22,046 nt of DNA from RUG11867 sp964472425 (GTDB lineage Bacteria; Bacillota_I; Bacilli_A; RF39; UBA660). Positions 13,977 to 21,221 of the stretch are shown here, piece by piece. Position 1 is the first letter of the stretch; the number at the start of each line of letters is the position of its first letter. The stretch spans positions 1-22,046 of the forward strand of contig CAYYLF010000019.1 in assembly GCA_964472425.1 (NCBI GenBank), in the 5' to 3' direction. The notes under the pieces are model-generated. The model was not told the origin of the DNA. It did no database searches and saw nothing but the letters and a program-made list of their open reading frames with translations. The position numbers and the translations under genes were made by a program.

Positions 13977-15503
13977 ATGAAAATCAAAGTCGGAAAATAT
14001 TTCTTGGATAAGGAACAGACTAAGATAGTGCTCGACGAGTCGAAGCATCTTTTGGTCGTGGCGGGGGCCGGCTCGGGGAAGACTTTGACTATTTTGGGAA
14101 AATTGAAATACTTAATCGAAGAAAAGGGGGTCGCGGCGAAGGACATCATATGCATATCATTTACGGCCAAAGCATCCGAAGATTTGAAGAGGAAAATTGC
14201 GACCGATTTGGGGTTGAATGTCGATGTCTACACGTTTCACAAATTGGCTCTTTCCGTTTTGAAAAGTCGGGAGTCTTACGATATTGCCGAGGCGAGTCTG
14301 CTCGACGACGTGACGAGGGAATATATTCGTGTGGAATGCCTTCGGAGTAAGGAGACTTTGCGGCCTTTTCTCAAGTATTTTGGGTTAAAGTCGAAAGCAG
14401 AATACGAACAATATATAAAGGACAACGAGAAGGATATATCTGCTCTCGAGCGGTTGGTCGCGACATTCATACGTCTTTTTAAATCGAACAATCATACGGT
14501 CGCGGATTTTCTCGAGTTCAAGAAGGAAGCTTTGCTAACTTTCAGTTTGAAGAAGTACAGGCGGGAAAAGTTTTTGCTCACATTGGCTGTGACTATTTAT
14601 CTTCGATATACAGAGTACTTGGAGGAGAACGGAGAAATCGATTTCGACGACATGCTCATCAAGGCAAAAAAGGCTGTGGATAAGTATGACTTTCCCCACA
14701 AGGTGAAATACGTCATAATCGACGAGTATCAAGATACGTCTCTAGTCAGATTCGAGTTGGTTCGGAGTATATTGAATAAGACAGGAGCCTCTTTGATTGC
14801 CGTCGGGGACGATTTTCAGTCTATCTATCGTTTTACAGGGTGCGATTTGTCTTTGTTTCTAGATTTTAGAAAGATGTTTTCGGATGGGAAAATTTTGAAG
14901 ATTCAAAATACTTATCGAAACAGTCGAGAGTTGATTGCCGTGGCCGGGAAGTTCGTCATGAGAAATAAGGCTCAGATGCGAAAAAGATTGCGGTCCGAGA
15001 AAACGCTCGCAAAACCCATCGTCATCAAAAGATACCAGAAAGCAAGAGTTGCTCTCAGTGAATGTATCTATCATGCGTACGATAGACAGAGCGGAGAGAT
15101 TTTGATAATCGGCCGCAATAACAGAGACATCGATTTTTATCTCGATAAGAATAAATTCAAAGTGGTGGAAGATAGAATCGTGTCATTTGAGAGACCGGAC
15201 ATTTCCATCCGTTATTTGACGGCCCACAAGTCGAAGGGGTTAGAGAGCGACAACGTCATTCTCATCAATTTGTGCGATGGCACATTAGGTTTTCCGAATC
15301 AGATGAAGGACGACCAAATATTGAGGTTCGTTTCGCCTCACGCGTCTAGATTCCCTTTCGATGAAGAACGGCGACTTTTCTATGTCGCTCTCACCCGAAC
15401 TAAGAACAGAGTGTATCTTTTAGTTCCAAAAAAAAGTGAGTCTCCGTTCGTACGGGAACTCATGAGAGATTACGACGAGTTTATCGAATATATAAAGGAT
15501 TAG
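13977..15503 (+). CDS. Short UvrD/Rep-like superfamily 1 DNA helicase
   Basis: 508 residues with all SF1A helicase motifs in order: Walker A AGAGSGKT (29-36), Ia CISFTAKASEDL, motif II VIIDEYQDTS, motif III AVGDDFQSIYRF, motif IV QNTYRNS, motif V LTAHKSKGLESDNVILIN and motif VI EERRLFYVALTRTKNRVYLL. ATP-driven 3'-5' unwinding is expected from the family. At about 500 residues it is much shorter than PcrA/UvrD (about 730). The 1B and 2B insertions are reduced, as in helicase IV-like and other unassigned UvrD paralogues, so it is unlikely to be the cell's PcrA. The ATG at 13977 with AGAGGTG is preferred to an in-frame GTG two codons earlier. Monocistronic; its stop lies in a palindrome shared with the convergent gene. 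Confidence 0.88.
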   Translation: MKIKVGKYFLDKEQTKIVLDESKHLLVVAGAGSGKTLTILGKLKYLIEEKGVAAKDIICISFTAKASEDLKRKIATDLGLNVDVYTFHKLALSVLKSRESYDIAEASLLDDVTREYIRVECLRSKETLRPFLKYFGLKSKAEYEQYIKDNEKDISALERLVATFIRLFKSNNHTVADFLEFKKEALLTFSLKKYRREKFLLTLAVTIYLRYTEYLEENGEIDFDDMLIKAKKAVDKYDFPHKVKYVIIDEYQDTSLVRFELVRSILNKTGASLIAVGDDFQSIYRFTGCDLSLFLDFRKMFSDGKILKIQNTYRNSRELIAVAGKFVMRNKAQMRKRLRSEKTLAKPIVIKRYQKARVALSECIYHAYDRQSGEILIIGRNNRDIDFYLDKNKFKVVEDRIVSFERPDISIRYLTAHKSKGLESDNVILINLCDGTLGFPNQMKDDQILRFVSPHASRFPFDEERRLFYVALTRTKNRVYLLVPKKSESPFVRELMRDYDEFIEYIKD

Positions 15504-15516
15504 AGTTCGAACTCTA
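15501..15516. terminator. Palindrome holding both stop codons of convergent genes
   Basis: TAGAGTTCGAACTCTA is a perfect 16-base palindrome whose first and last three bases are the TAG stops of the helicase (+) and the nucleotidyltransferase-like gene (-). On the plus strand it is followed by a T-rich run (about 15518-15530), so it can act as a weak terminator there. The minus-strand side is only AT-rich. Confidence 0.5.
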
Positions 15517-15903
15517 GTGTTTCGTTTTTATGTACTCTTCAACTAGTGGGATTCTAGCTTTGTCTTTCTCGCGAGTACTAGATTTTAGATAATCGTAATA
15601 TTTGTGAATGCTTTCCAAATAGTAGTCTTGCCATTTTTCGATTTTCCAATCTTCTTTTTCATCGAGAAAGCATTCGACGTTTTCTAGAACTTGGTACATG
15701 CCATCAGGTTTAAGGATAACATCGTAGTTTTCTTTCAGTTGTCGTAGTCCTTCTTCTGTGACGGCAAGGTCTAAATCACCGGCATCGGGGAAGAGGTCTC
15801 GCAAGACGAGTGCGGATGACGACAGTATCCAGAATTCTTCGTGGTCGATTTGAAGAGAATCCAATAGCTCTAGTAATTCGATTTTGTTTATCCTTTTTTT
15901 CAT
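15514..15903 (-). CDS. Nucleotidyltransferase-like protein
   Basis: 129 residues. The block ILSSSALVLRDLF followed by AGDLDLAVTEEGL has the layout of the polymerase-beta nucleotidyltransferase fold: a small-residue turn, then Asp43-x-Asp45 binding metal. It is close in style to MNT/AbiEii-type proteins and to small aminoglycoside-type transferases. The C-terminal half is helical and acidic. Two starts are possible. The ATG at 15948 overlaps the NERD-HRDC stop as ATGA but has no Shine-Dalgarno sequence. The ATG at 15903 has AGAAAGGA upstream and begins just before the fold, so it is used here. Either way it is co-transcribed with the NERD-HRDC gene. Substrate unknown; a toxin-like or RNA-modifying role is possible but not shown. 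Confidence 0.65.
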   Translation of the reverse strand: MKKRINKIELLELLDSLQIDHEEFWILSSSALVLRDLFPDAGDLDLAVTEEGLRQLKENYDVILKPDGMYQVLENVECFLDEKEDWKIEKWQDYYLESIHKYYDYLKSSTREKDKARIPLVEEYIKTKH

Positions 15904-15944
15904 ATTCGTTTTTTCCTTTCTTGGCTTTTCATTATCGGCTTTCG

Positions 15945-16970
15945 TCATTTTACATTTTGAGATTCAATAGAAGCACCGATTATATCAACTATTTCTTGAC
16001 CATGACATTTCAGTTTGATGGATGAGAGTATCTTGGAGTTTCGAAGTTCTTCTAGATTTTTAGGTAAAAGTGAGAGTATCGCTTCTAATTCATCATTTGT
16101 GAATACGTAATATGCTGGAACGTTCATTTTTTGAGCTTTTTCTTTTCTAAAAGATTTCAATTTTTCTTTGATTGCTTCGATACTTAGCGAATCAGTTTCT
16201 TTTTTTGTTTCATTTTCAGTCATTCCTTCGTAGCTGGCCGAATATCTTTTTACAAAATTATCATTACTTTCGATTACGTTATCCATAATCGAATTAGCTC
16301 GATTAAGCATTTCGTTTTTATTTACATATAAACTTTTATCACAATTTTTTATATCGTTTTTTATGTAGGTAATAAGTTGGTCTATTCTTACAGTAGCATT
16401 TTTCACTTCTTTTGGAGCATATTTCATATTTAAAAGCGATTTGGAATTAACAAGGACTACCAAAGGTTTATATGTCTTGTCGAAAAGTTTTTCTAAGAAG
16501 AAAGTTGTAACCGAATGATGTTTGCTCATCCAAATTTTTTTGAGAATCTCTTTATGCCTTTGCGCTTGAGTCAGCGGAGAGTAAATCGCTTCTTTTATTC
16601 GTTTTCCGTTTAAGCTATAGTCTCTTTTAAATTCTCCTTCATTATTTATAGTTATATCGCCAATCATGTTTTTGCATTCTATCAAGTATATATGTGCTTT
16701 CGTGACTACGACAAAATCTATTTGGGCGGTCATATCTCGATATTGAATGGTGATATTTCGAAGTACATACATGCCGATGTTCGCATTTTTGAGTTCGTAC
16801 ATTATGTTTTTTTCGCCTTGCAATCCCGCTTCCAAAAGTTTTATATCTCTGTCTATTTGGTAAGTACTGTTCATAGATTCTCGCATTTTTTTAAGTTGCT
16901 CGACTTGTTTTTCTATCGCGCAGTCGTCGGTTAAAATTATCGTATCTCTAAATTTGTTGAATAGTTCCAT
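15945..16970 (-). CDS. NERD nuclease-like and HRDC domain protein
   Basis: 341 residues. Residues about 45-150 are a NERD domain: LLEAGLQGEKNIMYEL, then QIDFVVVTKAHIYLIECKN (Asp85, Glu98, Lys100), the PD-(D/E)XK-like core that gives the name nuclease-related domain. Residues about 265-338 form an HRDC domain (LKSFRKEKAQKMNVPAYYVF, then ELEAILSLLPKNLEEL), the nucleic-acid-binding module of RecQ and RNase D. Known NERD proteins often join NERD to DNA-processing domains. The promoter at 16996-17023 is strong and AGAGG precedes the ATG. The next gene follows with a possible 4-base overlap, so the pair is a two-gene unit. A role in DNA processing or defence is inference. Confidence 0.82.
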   Translation of the reverse strand: MELFNKFRDTIILTDDCAIEKQVEQLKKMRESMNSTYQIDRDIKLLEAGLQGEKNIMYELKNANIGMYVLRNITIQYRDMTAQIDFVVVTKAHIYLIECKNMIGDITINNEGEFKRDYSLNGKRIKEAIYSPLTQAQRHKEILKKIWMSKHHSVTTFFLEKLFDKTYKPLVVLVNSKSLLNMKYAPKEVKNATVRIDQLITYIKNDIKNCDKSLYVNKNEMLNRANSIMDNVIESNDNFVKRYSASYEGMTENETKKETDSLSIEAIKEKLKSFRKEKAQKMNVPAYYVFTNDELEAILSLLPKNLEELRNSKILSSIKLKCHGQEIVDIIGASIESQNVK

Positions 16971-16995
16971 ATAAAAGCCTCTTCTCGTCGGTTTG

Positions 16996-17023
16996 ATTAT
17001 AGCACAGTTTTCTTGTATTTCAA
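16996..17023 (-). promoter_or_regulatory. Promoter of the NERD-HRDC / nucleotidyltransferase unit
   Basis: Minus strand TTGAAA (17018-17023), 16-base spacer, TATAAT (16996-17001) with an upstream TGC, making an extended -10. One of the best promoters in the window. Confidence 0.85.
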
Positions 17024-17048
17024 AATAAAAAGAACGTGCGTCGTTCTT
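17022..17048 (-). terminator. Terminator of the DUF5684-like gene
   Basis: AAGAACG (17030-17036) pairs with CGTTCTT (17042-17048) around a 5-base loop. On the minus strand it runs into TTTTATTTT and starts one base after the stop codon. Its distal edge overlaps the -35 of the next unit. Confidence 0.85.
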
Positions 17049-17672
17049 CTATTTAACTTCTTTTCCACAATTCGAACAGTATTTTGCGGTTGTGGATAAT
17101 TTTGTTCCACAGTTGCTGCAATATTTGACTCTTTGGTTCGTGCCCGTCTCTTTTTTAGTTTCTTTTTCTGTCGCGGTTTCTGTATGAGATGTTTCGTAAG
17201 CTCCGAAGACCATATCGTTCATCGGTCTCGGCCCAATGTATTGGTCGCCGTTCGAACCCAATATCAGATGGAATATCGGCCTCAATAGGAATAGTCCGAC
17301 GGCAAACCCATCGTCTTTGCCAAAGCTTCTAGCTATACTTACGTTCAATAGGATGCCGAAGTAGATGCCGACGGCAGCACTGGCGATTCCTCCGATGATG
17401 GGGATGACGTTCAAAAGAAAGCTAAATAATGTAATCAGTATCCACCACGGATTGACGCCAGCTATTTTGCATAGCAGGTATTCGTTGTAGATTGGGATTA
17501 ATGCTCCCCACTCTGGTTGGCCTGCTTTTTTGAATATTCTCCATAATCCGACTATGTCGATTATGATCAGTATGAGTGCAACTATGAAGAATACGAAAAA
17601 CACGACCATCATACCAGCGAATACTCCACCTAAAATCATGTTCGTCGTCGGTTCGTAAAAGTCGTTGTACAT
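17049..17672 (-). CDS. DUF5684-like membrane protein with C-terminal zinc ribbon
   Basis: 207 residues. An N-terminal membrane segment (about 20-43) is followed by the DUF5684-type block WRIFKKAGQPEWGALIPIYN plus KIAGVNPWWILI, then further hydrophobic segments and SIARSFGKDDGFAVGLFLL plus FHLILG, a pattern seen in small membrane proteins of unknown role. A Thr/Glu/Lys-rich linker leads to a zinc ribbon with two CxxC knuckles (YCSNCGTKLSTTAKYCSNCG, about 185-204). The domain reading is by eye. GAGAGGAG lies upstream of the ATG. It sits 80 bases after proS with no convincing promoter or terminator between, so it may be read from the proS transcript, but it has its own strong terminator. Confidence 0.75.
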   Translation of the reverse strand: MYNDFYEPTTNMILGGVFAGMMVVFFVFFIVALILIIIDIVGLWRIFKKAGQPEWGALIPIYNEYLLCKIAGVNPWWILITLFSFLLNVIPIIGGIASAAVGIYFGILLNVSIARSFGKDDGFAVGLFLLRPIFHLILGSNGDQYIGPRPMNDMVFGAYETSHTETATEKETKKETGTNQRVKYCSNCGTKLSTTAKYCSNCGKEVK

Positions 17673-17752
17673 AATCTCTCTCCTCTCAATACAATAATAA
17701 TATCACATGACTCCGTTTTATACTACAAAAATTTGTCGATATTTACCGTTTT

Positions 17753-19030
17753 CTATTTTGTCGTTTGGAAGTATTCGACGATTTTGTTCTTGGAAATAGT
17801 CTCGACCGAGTTGTCTTTTATGTTTTCGATTTTGTAGTTCTCGCCGTCGTATTCGCGGCCCAGTATTATCATGCGTGGCGTTCCCAAAACGTATACGTCG
17901 TTTATGCGATTGCCGAAGGCAAGATTTTCGCGGTCATCGAGGATGGAAGATATTCCGTTTGCAGTCAATTCTTGGTAGAGATTTTCGGCTGCTTCTTTAT
18001 TGTCTTCATTGTAGATAATTTGTACTTTGTAGGGCGCAATATGATATGGAAGGGCGAATCCTTTTATTTTTTCGCCATCGCGAATGACATTGTTCTCGAT
18101 GAGGCAAGCAATGATGCGACCGAGCCCTATTCCATAGCAGCCCATGTAATAAGGCTTGTTTTGACCATTTTCGTCGGCGAAGTAGAGACCCATACTTTCG
18201 GAGTATTTCGTGCCGAGTTGGAAGTTGTTGCCGAGCTCGACTGATGAATGTTCTGTAAGTGAGCTTACGTCTGTGATTCCCAGTTGGGCCAAGTATTCGT
18301 CTCTATTTTCGAAGTCTAAAACTTCTTTGTTGATGCCGAGCTGTTTTTTTTCATCGAAAAGCACCGTATCTTCGCCGAGGTTCGTCGCGGCTTGAAATTC
18401 TTCGGCAACTTTTCCACCGATTACTCCATTGTCACTTACGGTAGGCATAATTTTTATGCCGAGTCTATCGAATATGCTTAGATAAGCTCGATGCATGAGT
18501 TCGTAGGATTTTTTCATGTCTTCTTCGGATTTGTCGAAGGAGTATGCGTCCATCATGACGAACGTTCTCGGTCTAAAGAGGTAACCTCTAGTCCTTATTT
18601 CTTTTCTGAATTTTTCTCCTATTTGATAAAACGTGGCTGGGAGGTTTTTATACGATGGTAGACGGTTTGCTCCAAATATGGTGGCACATTCTTCGGCTGT
18701 CGGTGCGAGCCCGTATTCGCCAAGGTTGTTGTCTAGTGTGAACATGATGTCTCCTTCTTTGGTGTACATGTCCCAGCGATTGGAGGCGTCCCATATTTTG
18801 CGCGGTTGCAGTTTTGGAAATTCGACTTGGATGCAGCCTACGGCGTCCAGTTCTTCGATTATGATATTTTCGACCGCTCGTTCGAGTTTGGTCCATAGAT
18901 TACCATATCCGTATATTCCACTTTCGTATTGGTATAGTTCTCCCAGTTTCATGAGGATGTCTTGACCGGAATAGTTTTGGTCGACATCCTTCAAGTTGAT
19001 TTTTTTGATGTTGAGTTTACTTAGTCTCAT
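17753..19030 (-). CDS. proS: Prolyl-tRNA synthetase lacking the editing insertion
   Basis: 425 residues. Class II motifs are present: motif 1 helix and strand (AVENIIIEELDAVGCIQVEF), the LAPTAEE substrate loop (TAE where THE is usual), motif 2 (FYQIGEKFRKEIRTRGYLFR) and motif 3 (YYMGCYGIGLGRIIACLIE), followed by the anticodon-binding domain (QIIYNEDNKEAAENLYQEL). Bacterial-type ProRS is usually about 570 residues because a YbaK-like editing domain of about 180 residues lies between motifs 2 and 3. Here only about 130 residues separate them and that domain is absent, as in alpha-proteobacterial and mitochondrial forms. The ATG at 19030 has AAAGGA upstream; the longer frame to 19084 runs into the leader. 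A T-box riboswitch precedes the gene. Confidence 0.95.
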   Translation of the reverse strand: MRLSKLNIKKINLKDVDQNYSGQDILMKLGELYQYESGIYGYGNLWTKLERAVENIIIEELDAVGCIQVEFPKLQPRKIWDASNRWDMYTKEGDIMFTLDNNLGEYGLAPTAEECATIFGANRLPSYKNLPATFYQIGEKFRKEIRTRGYLFRPRTFVMMDAYSFDKSEEDMKKSYELMHRAYLSIFDRLGIKIMPTVSDNGVIGGKVAEEFQAATNLGEDTVLFDEKKQLGINKEVLDFENRDEYLAQLGITDVSSLTEHSSVELGNNFQLGTKYSESMGLYFADENGQNKPYYMGCYGIGLGRIIACLIENNVIRDGEKIKGFALPYHIAPYKVQIIYNEDNKEAAENLYQELTANGISSILDDRENLAFGNRINDVYVLGTPRMIILGREYDGENYKIENIKDNSVETISKNKIVEYFQTTK

Positions 19031-19082
19031 TTTACATTTTCCTTTCTTTAAATATATAATCAAACATTTCGAATTTGAAAAC

Positions 19083-19281
19083 AAAAAGAACGGCCCAAGG
19101 AGTCGCGATTAGAAACGACGGTGCCATCCTTTGTTTATCTTTATTCAGGTAACGGTTTCAACCGGAAATGTTTGCATTTCACTCGGAAGATAGGAGTCAG
19201 ATAAGGCCATAGCTTGTTCACACTGTACCAAGCTCACTTATATGGTCGAGTCATCGGACATTTCTTCGTCTTCGCTTTATG
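19083..19281 (-). ncRNA. T-box riboswitch controlling proS
   Basis: On the minus strand, Stem I has a base GAAGA (19269-19273) with TCTTC (19186-19190) and a distal helix CCATA (19241-19245) with TATGG (19207-19211), topped by AGCTTG/CAAGCT. The codon CCT (19192-19194), followed by A, sits beside the 3' base strand and is the likely proline specifier. Antiterminator: AAGGA (19127-19131) with TCCTT (19097-19101), GTCG with CGAC, and the 7-base bulge TGGCACC (19120-19126) that pairs with the tRNA acceptor end. Competing terminator: AAAGGATGGC (19123-19132) with GCCGTTCTTT (10 pairs, two G-U), then T. Uncharged tRNA-Pro should favour proS transcription. Confidence 0.88.
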
Positions 19282-19475
19282 CCTCTTATTTTATCACAAA
19301 AATTTCGTAGGTTCAAGAGTCTAGTTTTTTTATTGAGAAAATTAGGCAAAAATTCGAGGTTAGAAAGATTGTCGTTTTTTTCGTGTTGTGTGTTCGTCAT
19401 CTGCATATTATCAGTGACAGAATAACCAATAATAGCATGAAGACGAGCGTTTTTGTAGAACGTCTCTTTCTTCAT
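19251..19475 (-). CDS. Possible small ORF upstream of the proS T-box
   Basis: 74 residues from ATG 19475, with GGAG ten bases upstream and a good promoter (TTGACA-17-TTTAAT) about 110 bases further up. No family is recognised. Its last 20 or so codons coincide with the proS promoter and the start of T-box Stem I, giving the composition KIRGIKRRRR, so at least the C-terminus looks accidental. It could be an intact orphan, a remnant read into the leader, or chance. Confidence 0.25.
   Translation of the reverse strand: MKKETFYKNARLHAIIGYSVTDNMQMTNTQHEKNDNLSNLEFLPNFLNKKTRLLNLRNFCDKIRGIKRRRRNVR
19288..19316 (-). promoter_or_regulatory. Promoter of the T-box/proS transcript
   Basis: Minus strand TTGAAC (19311-19316), 17-base spacer, TAAAAT (19288-19293) preceded by TGA (extended -10). 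Start near 19281 places the whole T-box in the leader. Confidence 0.8.
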
Positions 19476-19588
19476 AAACAAACGTCTCCGTATCACTCAA
19501 TTTTGAAGTCGGTTTTCCAACTTCCCCTCAAGTCTAAAGATAAAAGGAAAGGCAAAACGACCAGATGGGCACGTCTCTTCGAGATAAT

Positions 19589-19617
19589 ATTAAAACGCAT
19601 ATAAAAGGGTTTGTCAA
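19589..19617 (-). promoter_or_regulatory. Second promoter pointing toward proS
   Basis: Minus strand TTGACA (19612-19617), 17-base spacer, TTTAAT (19589-19594). It would transcribe the possible small ORF and read into the T-box. A further TTGTCA-17-TTTATT lies at 19636-19664, beside a diverged copy of the 38-base box. Confidence 0.5.
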
Positions 19618-19659
19618 CACGGCTAAATCCCTGTAAATAAAAGAAAAAACGGCAATTTT

Positions 19660-19698
19660 GACAATTTGCCAAAAACGCATTTTGGCATATTAAAAAAT
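19660..19698 (-). repeat. Diverged third copy of the promoter box (tentative)
   Basis: With two small gaps this stretch aligns to the 38-base boxes at 8379-8416 and 9687-9724: shared CAA-TTGC, AAAAA-YGCATTTT, CATA and AAAAAT elements. As in the other two copies it abuts a -35-like hexamer (TTGTCA, 17 bases from TTTATT). There is no phased A/T array upstream of it; an IS-end hairpin follows instead. Confidence 0.4.
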
Positions 19699-19720
19699 CG
19701 TCACTTAGTGACGTTTTTTT
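19692..19720. terminator. Hairpin at the distal end of the IS91-type element
   Basis: CGTCAC (19699-19704), loop TTA, GTGACG (19708-19713), with A-tract and T-tract on the two sides; able to terminate in both directions. It probably marks or lies near one end of the element. Confidence 0.65.
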
Positions 19721-19721
19721 G

Positions 19722-19812
19722 TCTTCAAGGAAATTCCTTGAAGAGGACATATAAGGTTGCTGTAGGGGGAAGGGTAATCTCTCCCACTACAAAGAACCGG
19801 AAGATTCCGGTT
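19722..19812. repeat. Cluster of hairpins downstream of the transposase unit
   Basis: Three inverted repeats in a row. TCTTCAAGGAA (19722-19732), one base, TTCCTTGAAGA (19734-19744), perfect. GTAG-GGGA with TCCC-CTAC (about 19762-19790), imperfect. AACCGGAA (19795-19802), GA, TTCCGGTT (19805-19812), perfect and 15 bases after the passenger gene's stop. The last may terminate the element's transcript; the set resembles the subterminal hairpins of HUH transposons. Confidence 0.6.
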
Positions 19813-19826
19813 TAAAAAAATAATAC

Positions 19827-20045
19827 TTATTTTTCTTTATATTCGTAAACTCGTCCCTTAACTCCAATATAATAAATAGGCACCATTTTACCAGTACATT
19901 TTTGACAATCAAATCTAGGAGGTACAGAAGTATCGCCAAATTGGTCGGCCTTATCTAACATCTCAACAATATAAGTTGGGATATTTTCTTTTGTTTTGCA
20001 CTTTGGGCAAATAAATTCAATTTCGTTTTTGTTTTTTTGTTTCAT
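19827..20045 (-). CDS. Small zinc-ribbon protein, IS91-type passenger gene
   Basis: 72 residues with two CxxC pairs, FICPKCKTKENIP (C14, C17) and FDCQKCTGKMVP, enough for one zinc ribbon. It starts 6 bases after the transposase stop and ends just before the element's terminal hairpins, so it travels with the element and is read from the same transcript. The Shine-Dalgarno sequence is weak, which fits coupling to transposase translation. Function unknown; a DNA-binding helper of transposition is one possibility. Confidence 0.6.
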   Translation of the reverse strand: MKQKNKNEIEFICPKCKTKENIPTYIVEMLDKADQFGDTSVPPRFDCQKCTGKMVPIYYIGVKGRVYEYKEK

Positions 20046-20051
20046 AAATAA

Positions 20052-21207
20052 TCATTCCAATCTAGGGACTTTATAAGAAAATTCCATAATATAACCGCAA
20101 GAGCAAAGAAGAGGGTCCTTATTGAAAGAAGAAAGAGACATATTTCTCCATTTAGTCATAGATTTATGGAAAGAAGCTTTTAAATCATTCCATAATTTTC
20201 TGCAATCTTTCAAAATAGACTTAAATTTAGTAGAATAGAAGCCACAATATCTTATAGTTTTGAAATTTCTTTCAGGAATATGTTTGATTAGTCTTCCAAT
20301 AAATTCGAAAATATGAATTCTTTCGACGACAAATTTATTATCTTCATGTCTTTGATACCAGAATGTAATATAGTTATCCCTAATGTCTATTATACGATAT
20401 TGAGCAAAGCAAGGTCTACCACAATATCTTAAAATGTATTCAATTCCTTTTTTAGTGTTAGGAAGCTCATTCTTTTTGGCACGAATATAAAATCCATCTT
20501 TGTATAATTTATAAGATTTGCTTTTAATAGGCACGAAGGACGGCCCCAGTTTTTTTTCTAATAAATCTAGTAAACCTGCTTGCCATCTACGTCTCAACAT
20601 AACGTAAGGGAAGAAATCAATTTTCTTATCACCAAAATTGCCTATTAATCTTTCGGCAAGCAGACAATGGATATGAACATTCCATTTGTCGTCACGACCA
20701 AAAGTGTGAAGAGTAAGAATAAAGCTTATATTTATCTTCGCACCAAGAATTAAGTGTGATAGAAACTGCTTTAAAGGCGAGTTCAAGTAAACTTCTATCT
20801 TTTTGGAATAAAGGCCAGAGGAAATCGGGCATGGTAAAAACGAGATGTCTATGAGTACAATCTATGACATGAGACAAGATTTCTGCAGTTCTTTGTTTAG
20901 AATATTTAATACCACAAGAGTTGCAGAACCTACTTTTGCAAGTGTTATATACAATAGATTCTTTATGGCAATTGGGACATTCAAAGACAGAATAGCCTAA
21001 AGCCTTTGTTTTACAAACTCTCATTTTTTCGACTTCTTGTTTTACTACAGGTCTAATATTAAGATTATGGTTTTCAGCATAAACTAAAAAATCATCCCAA
21101 TAATCGTTAAATATATCTTTTAATTCGAAGTAGAATTTTTTAGGATATACACTCCTCAATTCTTCTTCTGTGTTAAATAAGTTTATTATTGTACCCTCTG
21201 ATTTCAT
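20052..21207 (-). pseudogene. IS91-family HUH/Y2 transposase, frameshifted
   Basis: Two overlapping frames make one transposase of about 380 residues. The first (21207 to 20692) has the N-terminal zinc-binding domain (CPNCHKES, then CKSRFCNSCGIKYSKQRTAE) and the block HRHLVFTMPDFLWPLF. The second (from about 20730 to 20052) has TLHTFGRDDKWNVHIHCLLAE, whose HIH is the HUH metal motif, and EYILRYCGRPCFAQYRI with two Tyr four residues apart, the Y2 catalytic pair of IS91 and ISCR. The frame changes by +1 near 20712-20735 (one base inserted or two lost), inside the segment before LHTFGRD. Both halves are otherwise undamaged, so the break is recent or a sequencing error. No Shine-Dalgarno sequence precedes the ATG at 21207; TATACT lies at 21213-21218. 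Confidence 0.85.
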
Positions 21208-21221
21208 AATATTAGTATACC

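Noticed and set aside
19383..19604. 73-codon plus-strand frame
   Set aside because: No convincing ribosome binding site or promoter; antisense to the possible small ORF; composition not protein-like.
20692..21207. Programmed frameshifting in the transposase
   Set aside because: The change is +1 with no recognised slippery site; typical insertion-sequence recoding is -1.
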